From Ignavibacteria bacterium (GTDB lineage Bacteria; Bacteroidota; Ignavibacteria; Tepidaquicellales; Tepidaquicellaceae): DNA of 35,417 nucleotides. Positions 23,411 to 34,300 of the stretch are shown piece by piece. The stretch is taken from positions 1-35,417 of the forward strand of contig JAOADD010000066.1 in NCBI GenBank assembly GCA_026417495.1. The letters run 5' to 3'. Every line of letters starts with the position of its first letter. Positions within the stretch are counted from its first letter, which is position 1. The position numbers and the translations under genes are program-made. The notes beneath the pieces are model-generated. The model saw nothing but the letters and a program-made list of their open reading frames with translations. It was not told the origin of the DNA and made no database searches.

Positions 23411-24427
23411 ATGAATAATAAATATAAAATTTTTTTCTTTTTAATATTTGTCCTGACTATTCCCATTATATCTTCATGTACAAAGAAGAAAGAAGAATCA
23501 AAAGCAAATAAAATAGGACTGGTGTTTGATGTTGGAGGAAGAGGAGATAAATCATTTAATGACGCAGCATATAGAGGATTGGAAAGAGCAAAAGTAGAAC
23601 TCGGAATAGATTTCGAAGTTATTGATCCTGGAGATGGTTCTGATCGAGAATCTGCCCTTAGAATATTAGCAGCAAGAAAAGATATTGGTTTAATATTTGG
23701 AGTTGGTTTCATTTTCACTGATGATATTACTAACATAGCCAAAGAATTTCCCGAAAAAAAATTCGTTTGTATTGATTACACAATTACTGAGGGAAAAACA
23801 ATACCTCCGAATTTACTTGCAATAACTTTTAAAGAAGAGGAGGGTTCATTTTTAGTAGGAGCAATTGCTGGATTAATTACAAAAACAAAAACAGTTGGTT
23901 TTGTAGGTGGAATGCAATCAGCACTAATAAAAAAATTTGAAATCGGTTTCACAGAAGGTGTAAAATATGTTTGTAATGAATGTAATATATTAACAGCTTA
24001 TGTCGGTGTAACGGGTGAAGGATTTAAGAATGCCCCCAAAGCAAAAGAAATTGCACTCACTCAATATAACAACAAAGCTGACATAATTTATCATGCTTCA
24101 GGTTTATCAGGTATAGGTGTATTTGAAGCAGCGAGAGAAACAAAAAAATTTGCAATTGGAGTTGACTTAAATCAATGGGACGAAGCACCTGGATATATAC
24201 TCACAAGTATGACTAAACAAGTAGATGAGATGATACTTCTTGCTATAAAGGATTATGTAAATGGTAATTTCAAAGGAGGTGTTAAGAATATAGGTTTAAA
24301 AGAAAAAGGTGTTAATTATGTTTATGATGACAACAATAAACATTTAATTCCTGAAAATGTTCATAAAAAAGTAGAGGAGATAAGAGAAAAAATTATTAAT
24401 GGAGAAATTATTGTAAAATCAAAATAA
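23411..24427 (+). CDS. BMP-family (PnrA-like) nucleoside-binding lipoprotein
   Basis: The 338-residue protein has a signal ending in PIISSC (lipidated Cys23), a Lys/Glu linker and the BMP/Med periplasmic-binding fold. Signature stretches are IGLVFDVGGRGDKSFNDAAYRGLERA (35-60), LIFGVGFIFTDDI, KFVCIDYTI, EEGSFLVGAIAGLITKTKTVGFVGGM and IIYHASGLSGIGVFEAA followed by FAIGVDLNQWD. Homologues such as Treponema PnrA bind purine nucleosides for an ABC importer. The adjacent cdd and tdk support a nucleoside ligand. The permease and ATPase genes of such an importer are absent here and must be elsewhere or not used. No clear terminator lies in the 38 nt before convergent sprA. Confidence 0.93.
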   Translation: MNNKYKIFFFLIFVLTIPIISSCTKKKEESKANKIGLVFDVGGRGDKSFNDAAYRGLERAKVELGIDFEVIDPGDGSDRESALRILAARKDIGLIFGVGFIFTDDITNIAKEFPEKKFVCIDYTITEGKTIPPNLLAITFKEEEGSFLVGAIAGLITKTKTVGFVGGMQSALIKKFEIGFTEGVKYVCNECNILTAYVGVTGEGFKNAPKAKEIALTQYNNKADIIYHASGLSGIGVFEAARETKKFAIGVDLNQWDEAPGYILTSMTKQVDEMILLAIKDYVNGNFKGGVKNIGLKEKGVNYVYDDNNKHLIPENVHKKVEEIREKIINGEIIVKSK

Positions 24428-24465
24428 TTTTCTCCCATAAAATCTGATTCGCAAAAATATCCAAA

Positions 24466-27400
24466 CTAGTTAATTGAAATCCTAATATTTAAACCACCCT
24501 CATTTGAGGTTCTCGGTATAGTTGTTAATGTGTTTTGTAATGGTTCAGTTCTTATGTATTTGTAAAAGAATTGTAATTGCACTTTCGAACTAAGAGAATA
24601 TTGTATTGTAGGATTTATTGTTGTTACAGTCGAACCACTACCAGGAATTTTTTCAGGTTCTGCAATCCCAACATTGAATCTGTAATCTATAGGTTCATTA
24701 CTATTTTTGCTAATTGTTAATGCGATAGATATATCATTTTTCAAATATAATCCGAAAAGTGGAATATCAAAACCTGCTTTTGAAAAATTAGCAGTAATTG
24801 CAAAATCATTGGTAGTAAGTGATTGAATAAGAGAAGAAGAGGGAGTTAATATTAAATTACGAGATTTGTTCAACCTGAATGAAGCAGTTAAATTCCCTCC
24901 AAATATTTCTTTGAAAGTAATATTTATGCCAATTAATGGATTGAATGATTGAGTAATAGTTTGCTTATCTATAAGTTGAATACCTTTAAAATCAGTTTTT
25001 GATTGTTCATTATATTCTGCTGTAAATGTGTTTTCTAATGTTACTGAAGTTGCAAATTCTGCAAATAATGGAAATGCTTCTAATCCTGAAATTGATAGTG
25101 ACCAATTTGGGAACGGAAATGAAGAAATATCCTTTTTAAAACTACTTGATAAATTTTTAATATTATCATCAGGATTTGTTGAACCTTCATATTTAAATTT
25201 ATCCACATCACCTATTAAGAATATAGAATACCCATCGGTAAGAGTGCTATTCGTAATAGAATTTAATCTATTAACACCATCGGGTGCAGATGTATACTGG
25301 AAACTTTGATTTTTTCCAAAATTCTTCTTAAAAGTTAAATTAACTCTGATTGAAGATGGTATTATAGGTGTGATAATGGCATTTAAAGTTAGAGAGTTAG
25401 TTTGATTATCATTATCATTTATAAGCAAATCGGGAACCCTCTTACCTGGATTTCTATTGAACCCAAGTTGATAGTTAATTGGTGGTCCATATTTTTCATC
25501 TGATAAGAAACTAAACCAAAAATTTGTAAACCCAGGTCTACCCTGAACACCACCATTTGTAACTGTATTGGTTTGAGTAAAATTGATTGAAACATTATCA
25601 GGTATGAAAGACCTAATTAATTTTAATAAATCAATTTGATCATCAGAATTCTTTTGGGATATATTAAGATCTGATTGTGATTGTGCACTTAAAGTTCTTA
25701 TTTTTACTCCATCATCTTCTCCTTTAAATATCTTGAAAATCTCACCTATTTTGAGATTAGCAGTTGTGTTAATATTATTAGAAAACCCAACATTGAAACC
25801 AACATTCCTTGTGGTATTAGGATTAATCCACCCATAAGTAACATTGTAACTTAGATTGATATCAAAGTAATTTTTTAGAATTGGGATATTAAACTTTGGA
25901 TTAAATACAGTTGTCTGCTGAAAGTCAAGGTCCTTACCAAAATTTACAAAAGCATTATTAAAAAATATTTCTTTCAAAATCTCTGATCCAGTTCTTTGGT
26001 ACCTACTACTATCACCATAGGTCTCGAATCCTGACAAATCACTACCAATCTTGATTGTATATTGCCCTGTTAAATCTACAATCCAGTTTTCAATAAATTT
26101 CCAATTAAAGTTAAAACCTCTATTTGACCTAAAATTTCTGCCTATAGGATCGTCAAACAAGAGCTTCCTTTGTCTTGCCTTACTTTGTGAACGAATAAAA
26201 TCTATACTCGCAGAGAAATTATCTGAAAATAATGGGACAAATGGTATAATTGGAATAAATAAATAAATTTTTGCTTCCTTGTATTCCTCACCTAGATTAA
26301 TCAGCTTATTAATATTGAAGTAAAGTGATTTAGAGAACCCAAAATCTGTGTTAAAAATAAGAGCACCATTATAACTAAATTCATATTTATTTCTGAATGT
26401 ATAATCACGGTAAGTTTGATTCATTGAGGAAAAATTCAAAGATAAAGAATTTACAAAAGTCTTAATAAAATAATTATCACTAGGAATATTAATTTTTGCG
26501 CCGTTAATAGAAAACTCATCTCTGACAGTTAATGTTTGTGCTTCTAATTTAATAGCTTCTGATGCTTCTCTTGCTAAATTCTCATTATTTGTAAGATTTA
26601 AAACCTGTCTATATTTTTCTTCTGCTGCTTTTTCTAATTCAATATCTGATCCAGGGAAATATTTTGGATTAATCATATTTTCATAGTGCCTAAAATTAAT
26701 TGGTAAGTTTAAAAAATCTTTCCATTCTTTAGAAATCAACATAGCTATAGCATTGTTAATAATTTTATGAGCATTTAAACTTATACCAATGTCCCATTGA
26801 GTACCTGTCACCCTACTTCCAACTCGCGTCTCTACAGAATGAAAATTAGGATCAACCTTATTGAAATTAATATTAATATTTGCAAGGTCTGCTACTTTAA
26901 TTGATGCATTCAAATTCATAGCATAACCATTATCATCATTTACTTTTAGTACCCTTATCTCGTTAAACCAGACACTCCCAGTCAAAACTGCGTTAGGTCC
27001 TGCTTTATTTTTTTCTACACCCAATTCAAATTGTTTTATAGAACTAAGAGATGGATTCCCTCTGATCCTATAATAAGAACCAGGTGGACCATTGGGCACT
27101 GGTTTTTCTACTATTTCACCAATTGAATCACGAGATATTTTTAAACTTGTCAAATCTGCAAAAACTATTGTTACTTCATTAAATTTATTCCAGGGTTGAC
27201 CTGGTCTGTTATCAGGGTGAATTGGTGCTCGATATTCATAATAATTATTCGAATCCGTTCCGAATCTTATTATCATAGTAGCATCATAAACAACCTCATT
27301 TGTATAATTGAAACTCGGGTCACCATTAACAAACAATTTCAATACCTTATAATTAAATAAATCCAAGGTTTGTGTTTTATAATCTTTAACAACAATCTTT

Positions 27401-30400
27401 CTTTGACCATTAACTAAATTTTTAACTTCAAGTGATAAAGACTGTTCGTTAGATTTTGTATCAACTCCACTTGTATTCCTTATTGTCTGACGTAAGATAT
27501 CTCCCGGAACTGGACTCATATAAATTTGGGAATTTTCTTCAATGCTTACGACAGATATGTTATAAGTTGTATCGCTTTTGTCAGGTTTATACCATTGATT
27601 CCCAACTAAATTAAAATCTACGATTGCTAATTTTACTTCTTGATTAACACCCTTAATCCAAAATCTGACAAACTCAATATTTGTTAATGAAGGATTGTTT
27701 ACAACTTTTGAAAATTCTGATAATGGAATTCTGTATTGAAACCATCCACTACCAGGTTCACCTCTACCAGAAATTCTTTTATTGTTAGTTGTATCTAAAG
27801 AAATTTCATATTCAAAATAAGCATTATAAGTATCAAGACTACTGTTTCTGTTCAAGTCTTCTGTATCTGGTCTATTTCCACCTTCAAAGTATGCATTATT
27901 TTGAGTACCATTGATGATATCAAAATTTATAACCCCTTGAACTTTACTATTATTATCACCCGCTGGGTCTTGATATGGAAAATCATTTAAAGTTAAATTT
28001 GTATCGTTAATTTGATTATATAATGCTAATTCTTCTAAGTCTGTAAGGAAATCCAATCCTATATCTTCATTTGGGTCAAGTTGCCCATTACTGTTTTTAT
28101 CTTCAGTATCTAATATTCCATTTGGTATAGCATCTTCTGATATTTGCCCTAAATCAATGCAAATTTTTGCATTACTAAAAGTTTGATTATTTCCTGTATT
28201 CTCAATTTTCATATTAAACTCTATAAATCCAATATTTTCATTCAACAAGTCAGTCGATGTGGTATTCAGAAACTTCATTATTCCGTTCCAATTTGTGAAT
28301 TTATTCGTTGTATCAAATCCCCTCTGCTTATAATTATATACACCTCTCTGATTTGGATTGAAGATTATATATAATGGAGTTAACCTATCTTGACCAGGTT
28401 GTACATCTCTGGCAGGGTAAACTTTTTTCACTTCAACATCACCTTGAATATTAAACCATCTCATCTTTCCTCGCTTTGCTTGCTTTAATGAATCAGAAAT
28501 TCCAATAGACGAATCAACAGGCAAAGAACTAATTGTCCATTGGGAAAATGTTGTACCTAAAGATATTATTTTCTTTGCTCCTTCCATATCATCTATATAT
28601 GCAACTGCCTCATTATTATCCTGTGGAATACGACTCTTCAATGTGTTCGGATCAGGTGCAATTACAGCAATTTCAGAATTGATAGTAACTGTTGATTCCT
28701 CTTTTGTATTATATCCAGGAAGCAAATTAACAAAATTGGTTAGTGGTTTTAATTTGAATTCACTTTTGAAGTCGAATCCAAAAATAGAATTGTTTGTCGG
28801 TTCTTCTCCAATTCTCACTTTGTCATTTAAGGTCTCTTGCCTTAAATTAACAAATGTGAATCCAAAACTTGTTTTGTCTGTAATTTTATAATTCGCTCTA
28901 GCTCCTATTAATGTTTTTGAAGCTAGAGAGAATAAATCATTTGTTTCATAAGAGATTCTCAACCCTGATGAAGCTAGTGCTTGTGGGTTTCTAATAACAA
29001 CAATTCCCGTAGAATAATCGACAGTGTAATCAACATTTTCAATTAACTTCTGCTCTCTATCATAAATTTCCACGCTTCCTGGAACAACATTAAATCCAAG
29101 ATTGATAGTATTTGTTAAACCTGCTTCTCCCTTCGCAGTACCTTTTATTTTATATCTCGTAGCAATTGGGTAAGTTATAGCTTCGGTTTTTACTTTTGTA
29201 TATAATTGAGAAAAGAAATATGAAGTATCTGCACCTGCTTCACTAATATTATCAAAGAAAGGTCTCAAAGTAGGAAAAATAATATCACCTGACTCTACAT
29301 TTATCGTAAGTCCTGGTATGAAGTCGAAGACATTATCGGGCGGTGGATTTCTAGTTGTCCCTTGATATCTATCCAGTCCAACAATTTGCAATAATTGTTT
29401 TTGACCACTTTGGGTTGGAATAGTAGGAACATCATTATTCTCTTCATTTGTATAATATATATTTAAACTAAAACCATCTTGAATTACTTTTGACACGGGG
29501 AGTCTATATATATTCCGCAATTTCAATTCCCATGCTAATGGTGTTGCTTCAGGATTTAAATTTCTGCATTTCACCATTTTTAGAACGAGGGTGTCACTAT
29601 TCTGCGGTTTATCTTTACTACTTCTGCCAAACTTTTCTCCTTTTTTAGTTCTATAAGTAACTGCTACAACAAAGTTTTCAGGTATATTTACCTTAAGACT
29701 TATGAATCCAGCATAAGGATTTATATAATATTCATTTTGCTCAAGCTTTCTGAATACACCAAAAAATCTTATACCTTGTATTTCATTAGTATTAATTAAT
29801 GTATCATAATTAACAGTTGTTGCTTCGGGTAACATTGTAATCGCTACGGCATATCTTTTTCTACTATCTGTAATATCTGTTTGAACCCAAACTTCAAAAC
29901 TGTTATCACCTGCTAAAACCTGATTGCTATCCGTTTTGGGACTAATTACACCTGTTGTATTATTATAATAATCAAGAAAACTCGATTTGTAAATTGTATC
30001 AAGGAAATAATGATTATCAGAATAGTCAAAAACATTTATTTGAAATTCTTGCGATTGGCTTCCACCAGTAAAATCTTTTCTTTCTCGTTTACTTTTTTTC
30101 TGAGAAAAAACTGATGTTAATGTTAGTGGTCCAAGTTTAAAATCCCCTTTCACTCCAAACAATGCTTGAGATGATTGGATTAAACTTGAACCCGTTTCAA
30201 GCGAAACATTTCCACCTTCAATTTTTTGAATTACTTCATCCTTATAACCAGTATATCTAATCCGCAGTTGATTTTCAAAATCAAAAGTCCTTTGAGTGTT
30301 CCAGTCAGCATCTATTGTTAACTTATCACCCACAGTTCCTTTTGCAGTAATTTGCAAATCCTGTTTGAAATTAATATTTTTTTGATTCCCAAGTAGATTA

Positions 30401-31035
30401 CTTAATATTACCTGTTCGCTTTTAATACTCTGGTATGATGCTGTTAAATCTACAGTACCATTTATTCTTAAATTAATGGTCGGAGGTCCAAAAATAGTTT
30501 CAGTCTTAAAAGGAAGTGGAATTGTTATATCTGTAAATTTCTCAAAAAGTTTTGTTAAATCATTAGTAACCTGCCCTTTAAATTTTTCAGAGACTAAGTT
30601 ATTCATCGAGGTTTTAAAATTTACATCTGAAACTTTCTTTAAATATTCATTAATAGGTAAAATCAAAGGAACATTTATTGGTTCACCAAATAAAGTTTTT
30701 ACAATTGTAACATTACCTAATGAATCAAATTTTACTTCCCTTTTTATTGCAGATGCATCTCCTAAAAGTAGAGGTGATATATTATATTCTATTGGTGTAA
30801 AAAAAGAAAATTCCCTTTCGTAGACAAAGTATTTTATTCTTGCTGTAGAATCCCCTTTGAAAACATTTAAGGTATCTTTTAAAATCTTACTTGTATCTTG
30901 ACCCTTCAGTAAAGAAGTATCCCCTGAAATATACCTTTTACCATCAATATCTCGCCTACCCTGTGAAAAGACATTAACAGACAGGAAAGTAATAAATAGA
31001 ATCAAAAGTAATATTTTAAAATATAGTTTTCTCAA
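24466..31035 (-). CDS. sprA: SprA, outer-membrane translocon of the type IX secretion system
   Basis: The 2189-residue protein starts at TTG 31035 with a signal peptide (MRKLYFKILLLILFITFLSVNVFSQ). An in-frame stop just upstream excludes an ATG. SprA forms a giant 36-strand outer-membrane barrel through which type IX cargo crosses. Recognisable family stretches include PLPFKTETIFGPPTINLRING, ITAKGTVGDKLTIDADWNTQR, VLKMVKCRNLNPEATPLAWELKLRNIYRLP (around 480-510), LLQIVGLDRYQG, IIFNPNQRGVYNYKQRG and VEFVRFWIKG. Two acidic DxNxNGxxD-like loops sit around 970-990 and 1050-1070. The rest is alternating beta strands to a C-terminal strand. The length is near that of F. johnsoniae SprA (about 2400). 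No other secretion gene is in the window. Confidence 0.97.
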   Translation of the reverse strand: MRKLYFKILLLILFITFLSVNVFSQGRRDIDGKRYISGDTSLLKGQDTSKILKDTLNVFKGDSTARIKYFVYEREFSFFTPIEYNISPLLLGDASAIKREVKFDSLGNVTIVKTLFGEPINVPLILPINEYLKKVSDVNFKTSMNNLVSEKFKGQVTNDLTKLFEKFTDITIPLPFKTETIFGPPTINLRINGTVDLTASYQSIKSEQVILSNLLGNQKNINFKQDLQITAKGTVGDKLTIDADWNTQRTFDFENQLRIRYTGYKDEVIQKIEGGNVSLETGSSLIQSSQALFGVKGDFKLGPLTLTSVFSQKKSKRERKDFTGGSQSQEFQINVFDYSDNHYFLDTIYKSSFLDYYNNTTGVISPKTDSNQVLAGDNSFEVWVQTDITDSRKRYAVAITMLPEATTVNYDTLINTNEIQGIRFFGVFRKLEQNEYYINPYAGFISLKVNIPENFVVAVTYRTKKGEKFGRSSKDKPQNSDTLVLKMVKCRNLNPEATPLAWELKLRNIYRLPVSKVIQDGFSLNIYYTNEENNDVPTIPTQSGQKQLLQIVGLDRYQGTTRNPPPDNVFDFIPGLTINVESGDIIFPTLRPFFDNISEAGADTSYFFSQLYTKVKTEAITYPIATRYKIKGTAKGEAGLTNTINLGFNVVPGSVEIYDREQKLIENVDYTVDYSTGIVVIRNPQALASSGLRISYETNDLFSLASKTLIGARANYKITDKTSFGFTFVNLRQETLNDKVRIGEEPTNNSIFGFDFKSEFKLKPLTNFVNLLPGYNTKEESTVTINSEIAVIAPDPNTLKSRIPQDNNEAVAYIDDMEGAKKIISLGTTFSQWTISSLPVDSSIGISDSLKQAKRGKMRWFNIQGDVEVKKVYPARDVQPGQDRLTPLYIIFNPNQRGVYNYKQRGFDTTNKFTNWNGIMKFLNTTSTDLLNENIGFIEFNMKIENTGNNQTFSNAKICIDLGQISEDAIPNGILDTEDKNSNGQLDPNEDIGLDFLTDLEELALYNQINDTNLTLNDFPYQDPAGDNNSKVQGVINFDIINGTQNNAYFEGGNRPDTEDLNRNSSLDTYNAYFEYEISLDTTNNKRISGRGEPGSGWFQYRIPLSEFSKVVNNPSLTNIEFVRFWIKGVNQEVKLAIVDFNLVGNQWYKPDKSDTTYNISVVSIEENSQIYMSPVPGDILRQTIRNTSGVDTKSNEQSLSLEVKNLVNGQRKIVVKDYKTQTLDLFNYKVLKLFVNGDPSFNYTNEVVYDATMIIRFGTDSNNYYEYRAPIHPDNRPGQPWNKFNEVTIVFADLTSLKISRDSIGEIVEKPVPNGPPGSYYRIRGNPSLSSIKQFELGVEKNKAGPNAVLTGSVWFNEIRVLKVNDDNGYAMNLNASIKVADLANININFNKVDPNFHSVETRVGSRVTGTQWDIGISLNAHKIINNAIAMLISKEWKDFLNLPINFRHYENMINPKYFPGSDIELEKAAEEKYRQVLNLTNNENLAREASEAIKLEAQTLTVRDEFSINGAKINIPSDNYFIKTFVNSLSLNFSSMNQTYRDYTFRNKYEFSYNGALIFNTDFGFSKSLYFNINKLINLGEEYKEAKIYLFIPIIPFVPLFSDNFSASIDFIRSQSKARQRKLLFDDPIGRNFRSNRGFNFNWKFIENWIVDLTGQYTIKIGSDLSGFETYGDSSRYQRTGSEILKEIFFNNAFVNFGKDLDFQQTTVFNPKFNIPILKNYFDINLSYNVTYGWINPNTTRNVGFNVGFSNNINTTANLKIGEIFKIFKGEDDGVKIRTLSAQSQSDLNISQKNSDDQIDLLKLIRSFIPDNVSINFTQTNTVTNGGVQGRPGFTNFWFSFLSDEKYGPPINYQLGFNRNPGKRVPDLLINDNDNQTNSLTLNAIITPIIPSSIRVNLTFKKNFGKNQSFQYTSAPDGVNRLNSITNSTLTDGYSIFLIGDVDKFKYEGSTNPDDNIKNLSSSFKKDISSFPFPNWSLSISGLEAFPLFAEFATSVTLENTFTAEYNEQSKTDFKGIQLIDKQTITQSFNPLIGINITFKEIFGGNLTASFRLNKSRNLILTPSSSLIQSLTTNDFAITANFSKAGFDIPLFGLYLKNDISIALTISKNSNEPIDYRFNVGIAEPEKIPGSGSTVTTINPTIQYSLSSKVQLQFFYKYIRTEPLQNTLTTIPRTSNEGGLNIRISIN

Positions 31036-31306
31036 AAAACTATGTCAATTTTACATCAATTTTAATATTTATAATATCGTAAAATTTTATTCTATAATTA
31101 CTCTCCTGTTTTGTTGAAACTTATTGAAAATAAATAATAAAATCAAAATAAAAATAAAATATACGATTTATGCATAAATTGACTTTTAATTATAAAGAAA
31201 ATACATATTTTTATATAAACTTTTATGATATATTTTTGTTTTAAAAATGTAAAAAGGAGGTAATTATAAACAATTTTGACATTATGTATAATTAAAATGT
31301 ACTGCT
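31036..31306 (+). promoter_or_regulatory. Divergent promoter region between sprA and the protease/barrel gene
   Basis: This 271-nt region has the TAnnTTTG-type element TATTTTTG at 31231-31238, the Bacteroidota -7 box, pointing right. The expected TTG 19-20 nt upstream is replaced by TTT, so the match is partial. AAAGGAGG follows at 31253-31260, but the gene's start is TTG 31307, too far away to use it. I see no equivalent box for sprA. Confidence 0.3.
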
Positions 31307-34300
31307 TTGAAAAAATTCATAACATTATTAATATTATTTCTATCGATAAAAACATACTCTCAATTCGAACCTCATCCTGATGTTGATTGGTATACAATCG
31401 AGACAGAAAATTTTAATATAACATTCCATAAGGGGACAGAACGGAGTGCTAAATTAACAGCAAAAATTGCAGAAGAAATTTATGCTCCAGTAACCTCACT
31501 TTATAACTATAAACCAGACACTAAAACAAACATTATCGTTAATGATTTGTCTGATATATCAAATGGGGCAACCGATTTTTTTAATAACAGAATTGAAATA
31601 TTTTCTTCAGCATTAGATTTTGAATTTCGTGGTACTCACAATTGGTTAAGGAATGTTATAACCCACGAATTTACTCATATGGTACAACTTCAAGCATCAA
31701 TGAAGTTCTCAAGAAAGGTACCTGCCATTTACTTACAATGGTTGAATTATGAAAAAGAGAGAAGACCAGATGTTCTATATGGCTATCCAAATGCAATTGT
31801 ATCTTACCCTATTTCAGGTATTAATGTTCCTGCCTGGTTTGCAGAAGGTACTGCACAATATCAAAGGCAACAACTCGCCTATGATAAATGGGATTCTCAA
31901 CGTGATATGATATTAAGAATGTATATTGAAGATAATAATATGCTCTCTTATAACGAAATGGGACAGTTTTCTTCAATTACATCACTTAAAGCAGAATCAA
32001 TATACAATTCTGGATATGCACTTGTAAGATATATTTCTGAGAAATACGGAGAGGATAAATTGAAAGAAATAACAGAGGGTTTGTCACGAGTATTTAACTT
32101 TAGTATGGATGCAGCATTAAAGAAAACAATAGGAAAAAGCGGAGATGAATTGTACAATGAATGGATCGATTATTTGAAGAAAGATTATTCTTTAAGATTA
32201 AAAGGAGTTAAAGAGACAAAAATTTCAGGCACACTTATCGAAACAGAAGGGTTTGCAAACTATTCACCTAAATATTCTCCCGACGGGAAAAAAATAGCAT
32301 ATCTTACTAATAAAGGTTATGATTTTGGATTAACAAGAATTGTTATTTATGATAGAATTACAGACAAAAAAGAAGAACTTGAGTTTCCTGTTTCATATTA
32401 CTCTTGGGCTCCAAATAATGAAAAAATTATTTTCTCTGAAAGAAATATTCCTCCAAAACTTGATGGGATTACTATATTTGATTTATATGAATATGATTTA
32501 AAAACGAAAGAAATTACAAAATTAACAGAAAATAAGAGGGCAACCTCACCATCCTATTCTCCTGATGGTAAACAAATAGTTTATCTTGTTAATAAAGATG
32601 GTACTATAAATATTGAGATAGCTGACAATAAAGCTAAAAATCCAAAGAGATTAACTGATTTCAAAAATGGAGAACAATTGTATAATCCAAAATTTTCTCC
32701 AGATGGTAAATTTATTTTTTTTGAATACTCCCTCGAAGAAGCCAGAAAAATAGCATATATAGATTTGGAGACGAAAAACTTTTATTTTATCCTGAATGAA
32801 CCAAATGTTGATTACAGAAATCCTGAACTTTCAAAAGATGGGAAATATTTATTTTTCTCCTCAGATAAAACTGGAATATTCAACATATATAAATACGATC
32901 TTGAGACAAAAGAGATTAAACAAATCACGAATGTAATTGGAGGTGCATTCATGCCATCAATTGACAGTAATGATAACCTCGTTTATGCCTCTTATTATTC
33001 CAGCGGTTTTAAAATAGAAGAGTTGAAAAATATTAGCGCTTATCAGGATAAAGAAATAAAAAACTACATTCCACCATCAAGACTCGTCGAAAAATACGCT
33101 AATGCAGATTCGACAAATAAAAATGACAAATTCGATTGGAGAAAATTAAGAAATTACGATGACAAAATTTACAAAGATTACACTTACAATAACTACAAAC
33201 CTATTTTCAATCAGCTTTCATTGTTTCCTGTAATTCGATTTGACAATTACACAAAGGACAATAATATTTTAGATGCAATAAAACCTGGCCTATATTTTTA
33301 TTCTGATGAATTAATGACAAGATTCTCAATATTTGGTGGAGCATTTATAAACAGGAAAGCTGAGCGGGATATATTTTTACAATTTACTTATAATAATGGT
33401 TTCCCAATCGGAAAAGATTTTCTAATTAAGAAATTTGGTTTCTCTCCAAAATTAATTTTTGAAGGTTACAATGTCACAAGAAAAGCTGATGCGCAGGTAA
33501 TAGCTGGTTTGGATTCTATAAAAATTGGTGTAGAATATAATCTACTTGCGTTCATACTTGGATTGGAATTTCATTTATTCAATAATGACCATCTATTAAG
33601 ATTTGAATATGGATATAACAAATATCAATCGAATATTGACCCATTCCTCATACCAAGTAGTGGAATTTCTGTAAGAGGTTCTTCACAAGATTATTTTAAA
33701 GCACATAGTTTTTCCTTTATATACAACTACACTTCCTATGCAAGGAATAGAAACTCTGACATTAATCCAATTGGAAGAAAAGTTGATTTAAGATACGATT
33801 ATGAAGCCAGTGATATTAATCCAGAGTATACTGTAGAAAATGATGGTACAATTCGAACACTTTACACACACAATAAATTACATAAACTTGAAATTAAGTG
33901 GTTCGAATCAATTGGACTATTTAAAAATAAACATTCTTTATCATTTAAGTTAAGAGGAGGTACAATTTTTGGTCCAGAAGTAGATAACTTTTACAATCTT
34001 TATGTCTCGGGTATTACAGGTATGAAAGGTTATCCTTTCTTTGCACTTGGTGGAGGAAGAATTGCTTCTATAAATATCACATACAGATTCCCACTAATAG
34101 AAAACCTCGATTTTAGAATTTCTCCAATATACTTTGATAAATTATATTTAGGATTATATACAGATATTGGAGATGCATGGGAAGAAAATAAATTTAAAAT
34201 TAGTGAATTAAAAAAAGACGCTGGCATAGAATTAAGGTTACAAGCATTTTCTTTTTATGCTTTCCCAACAAGTATTTTCTTCAATGCTTCCTACGGATTT

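Noticed and set aside
30476-30823. Plus-strand frame of 115 codons inside sprA
   Set aside because: It is antisense to a clearly conserved part of sprA, with no start context or recognisable domain.
31276-31292. TTGACA followed by TATAAT near the start of the protease/barrel gene
   Set aside because: The two boxes are only five bases apart instead of about 17, and the Bacteroidota sigma factor uses a different consensus.
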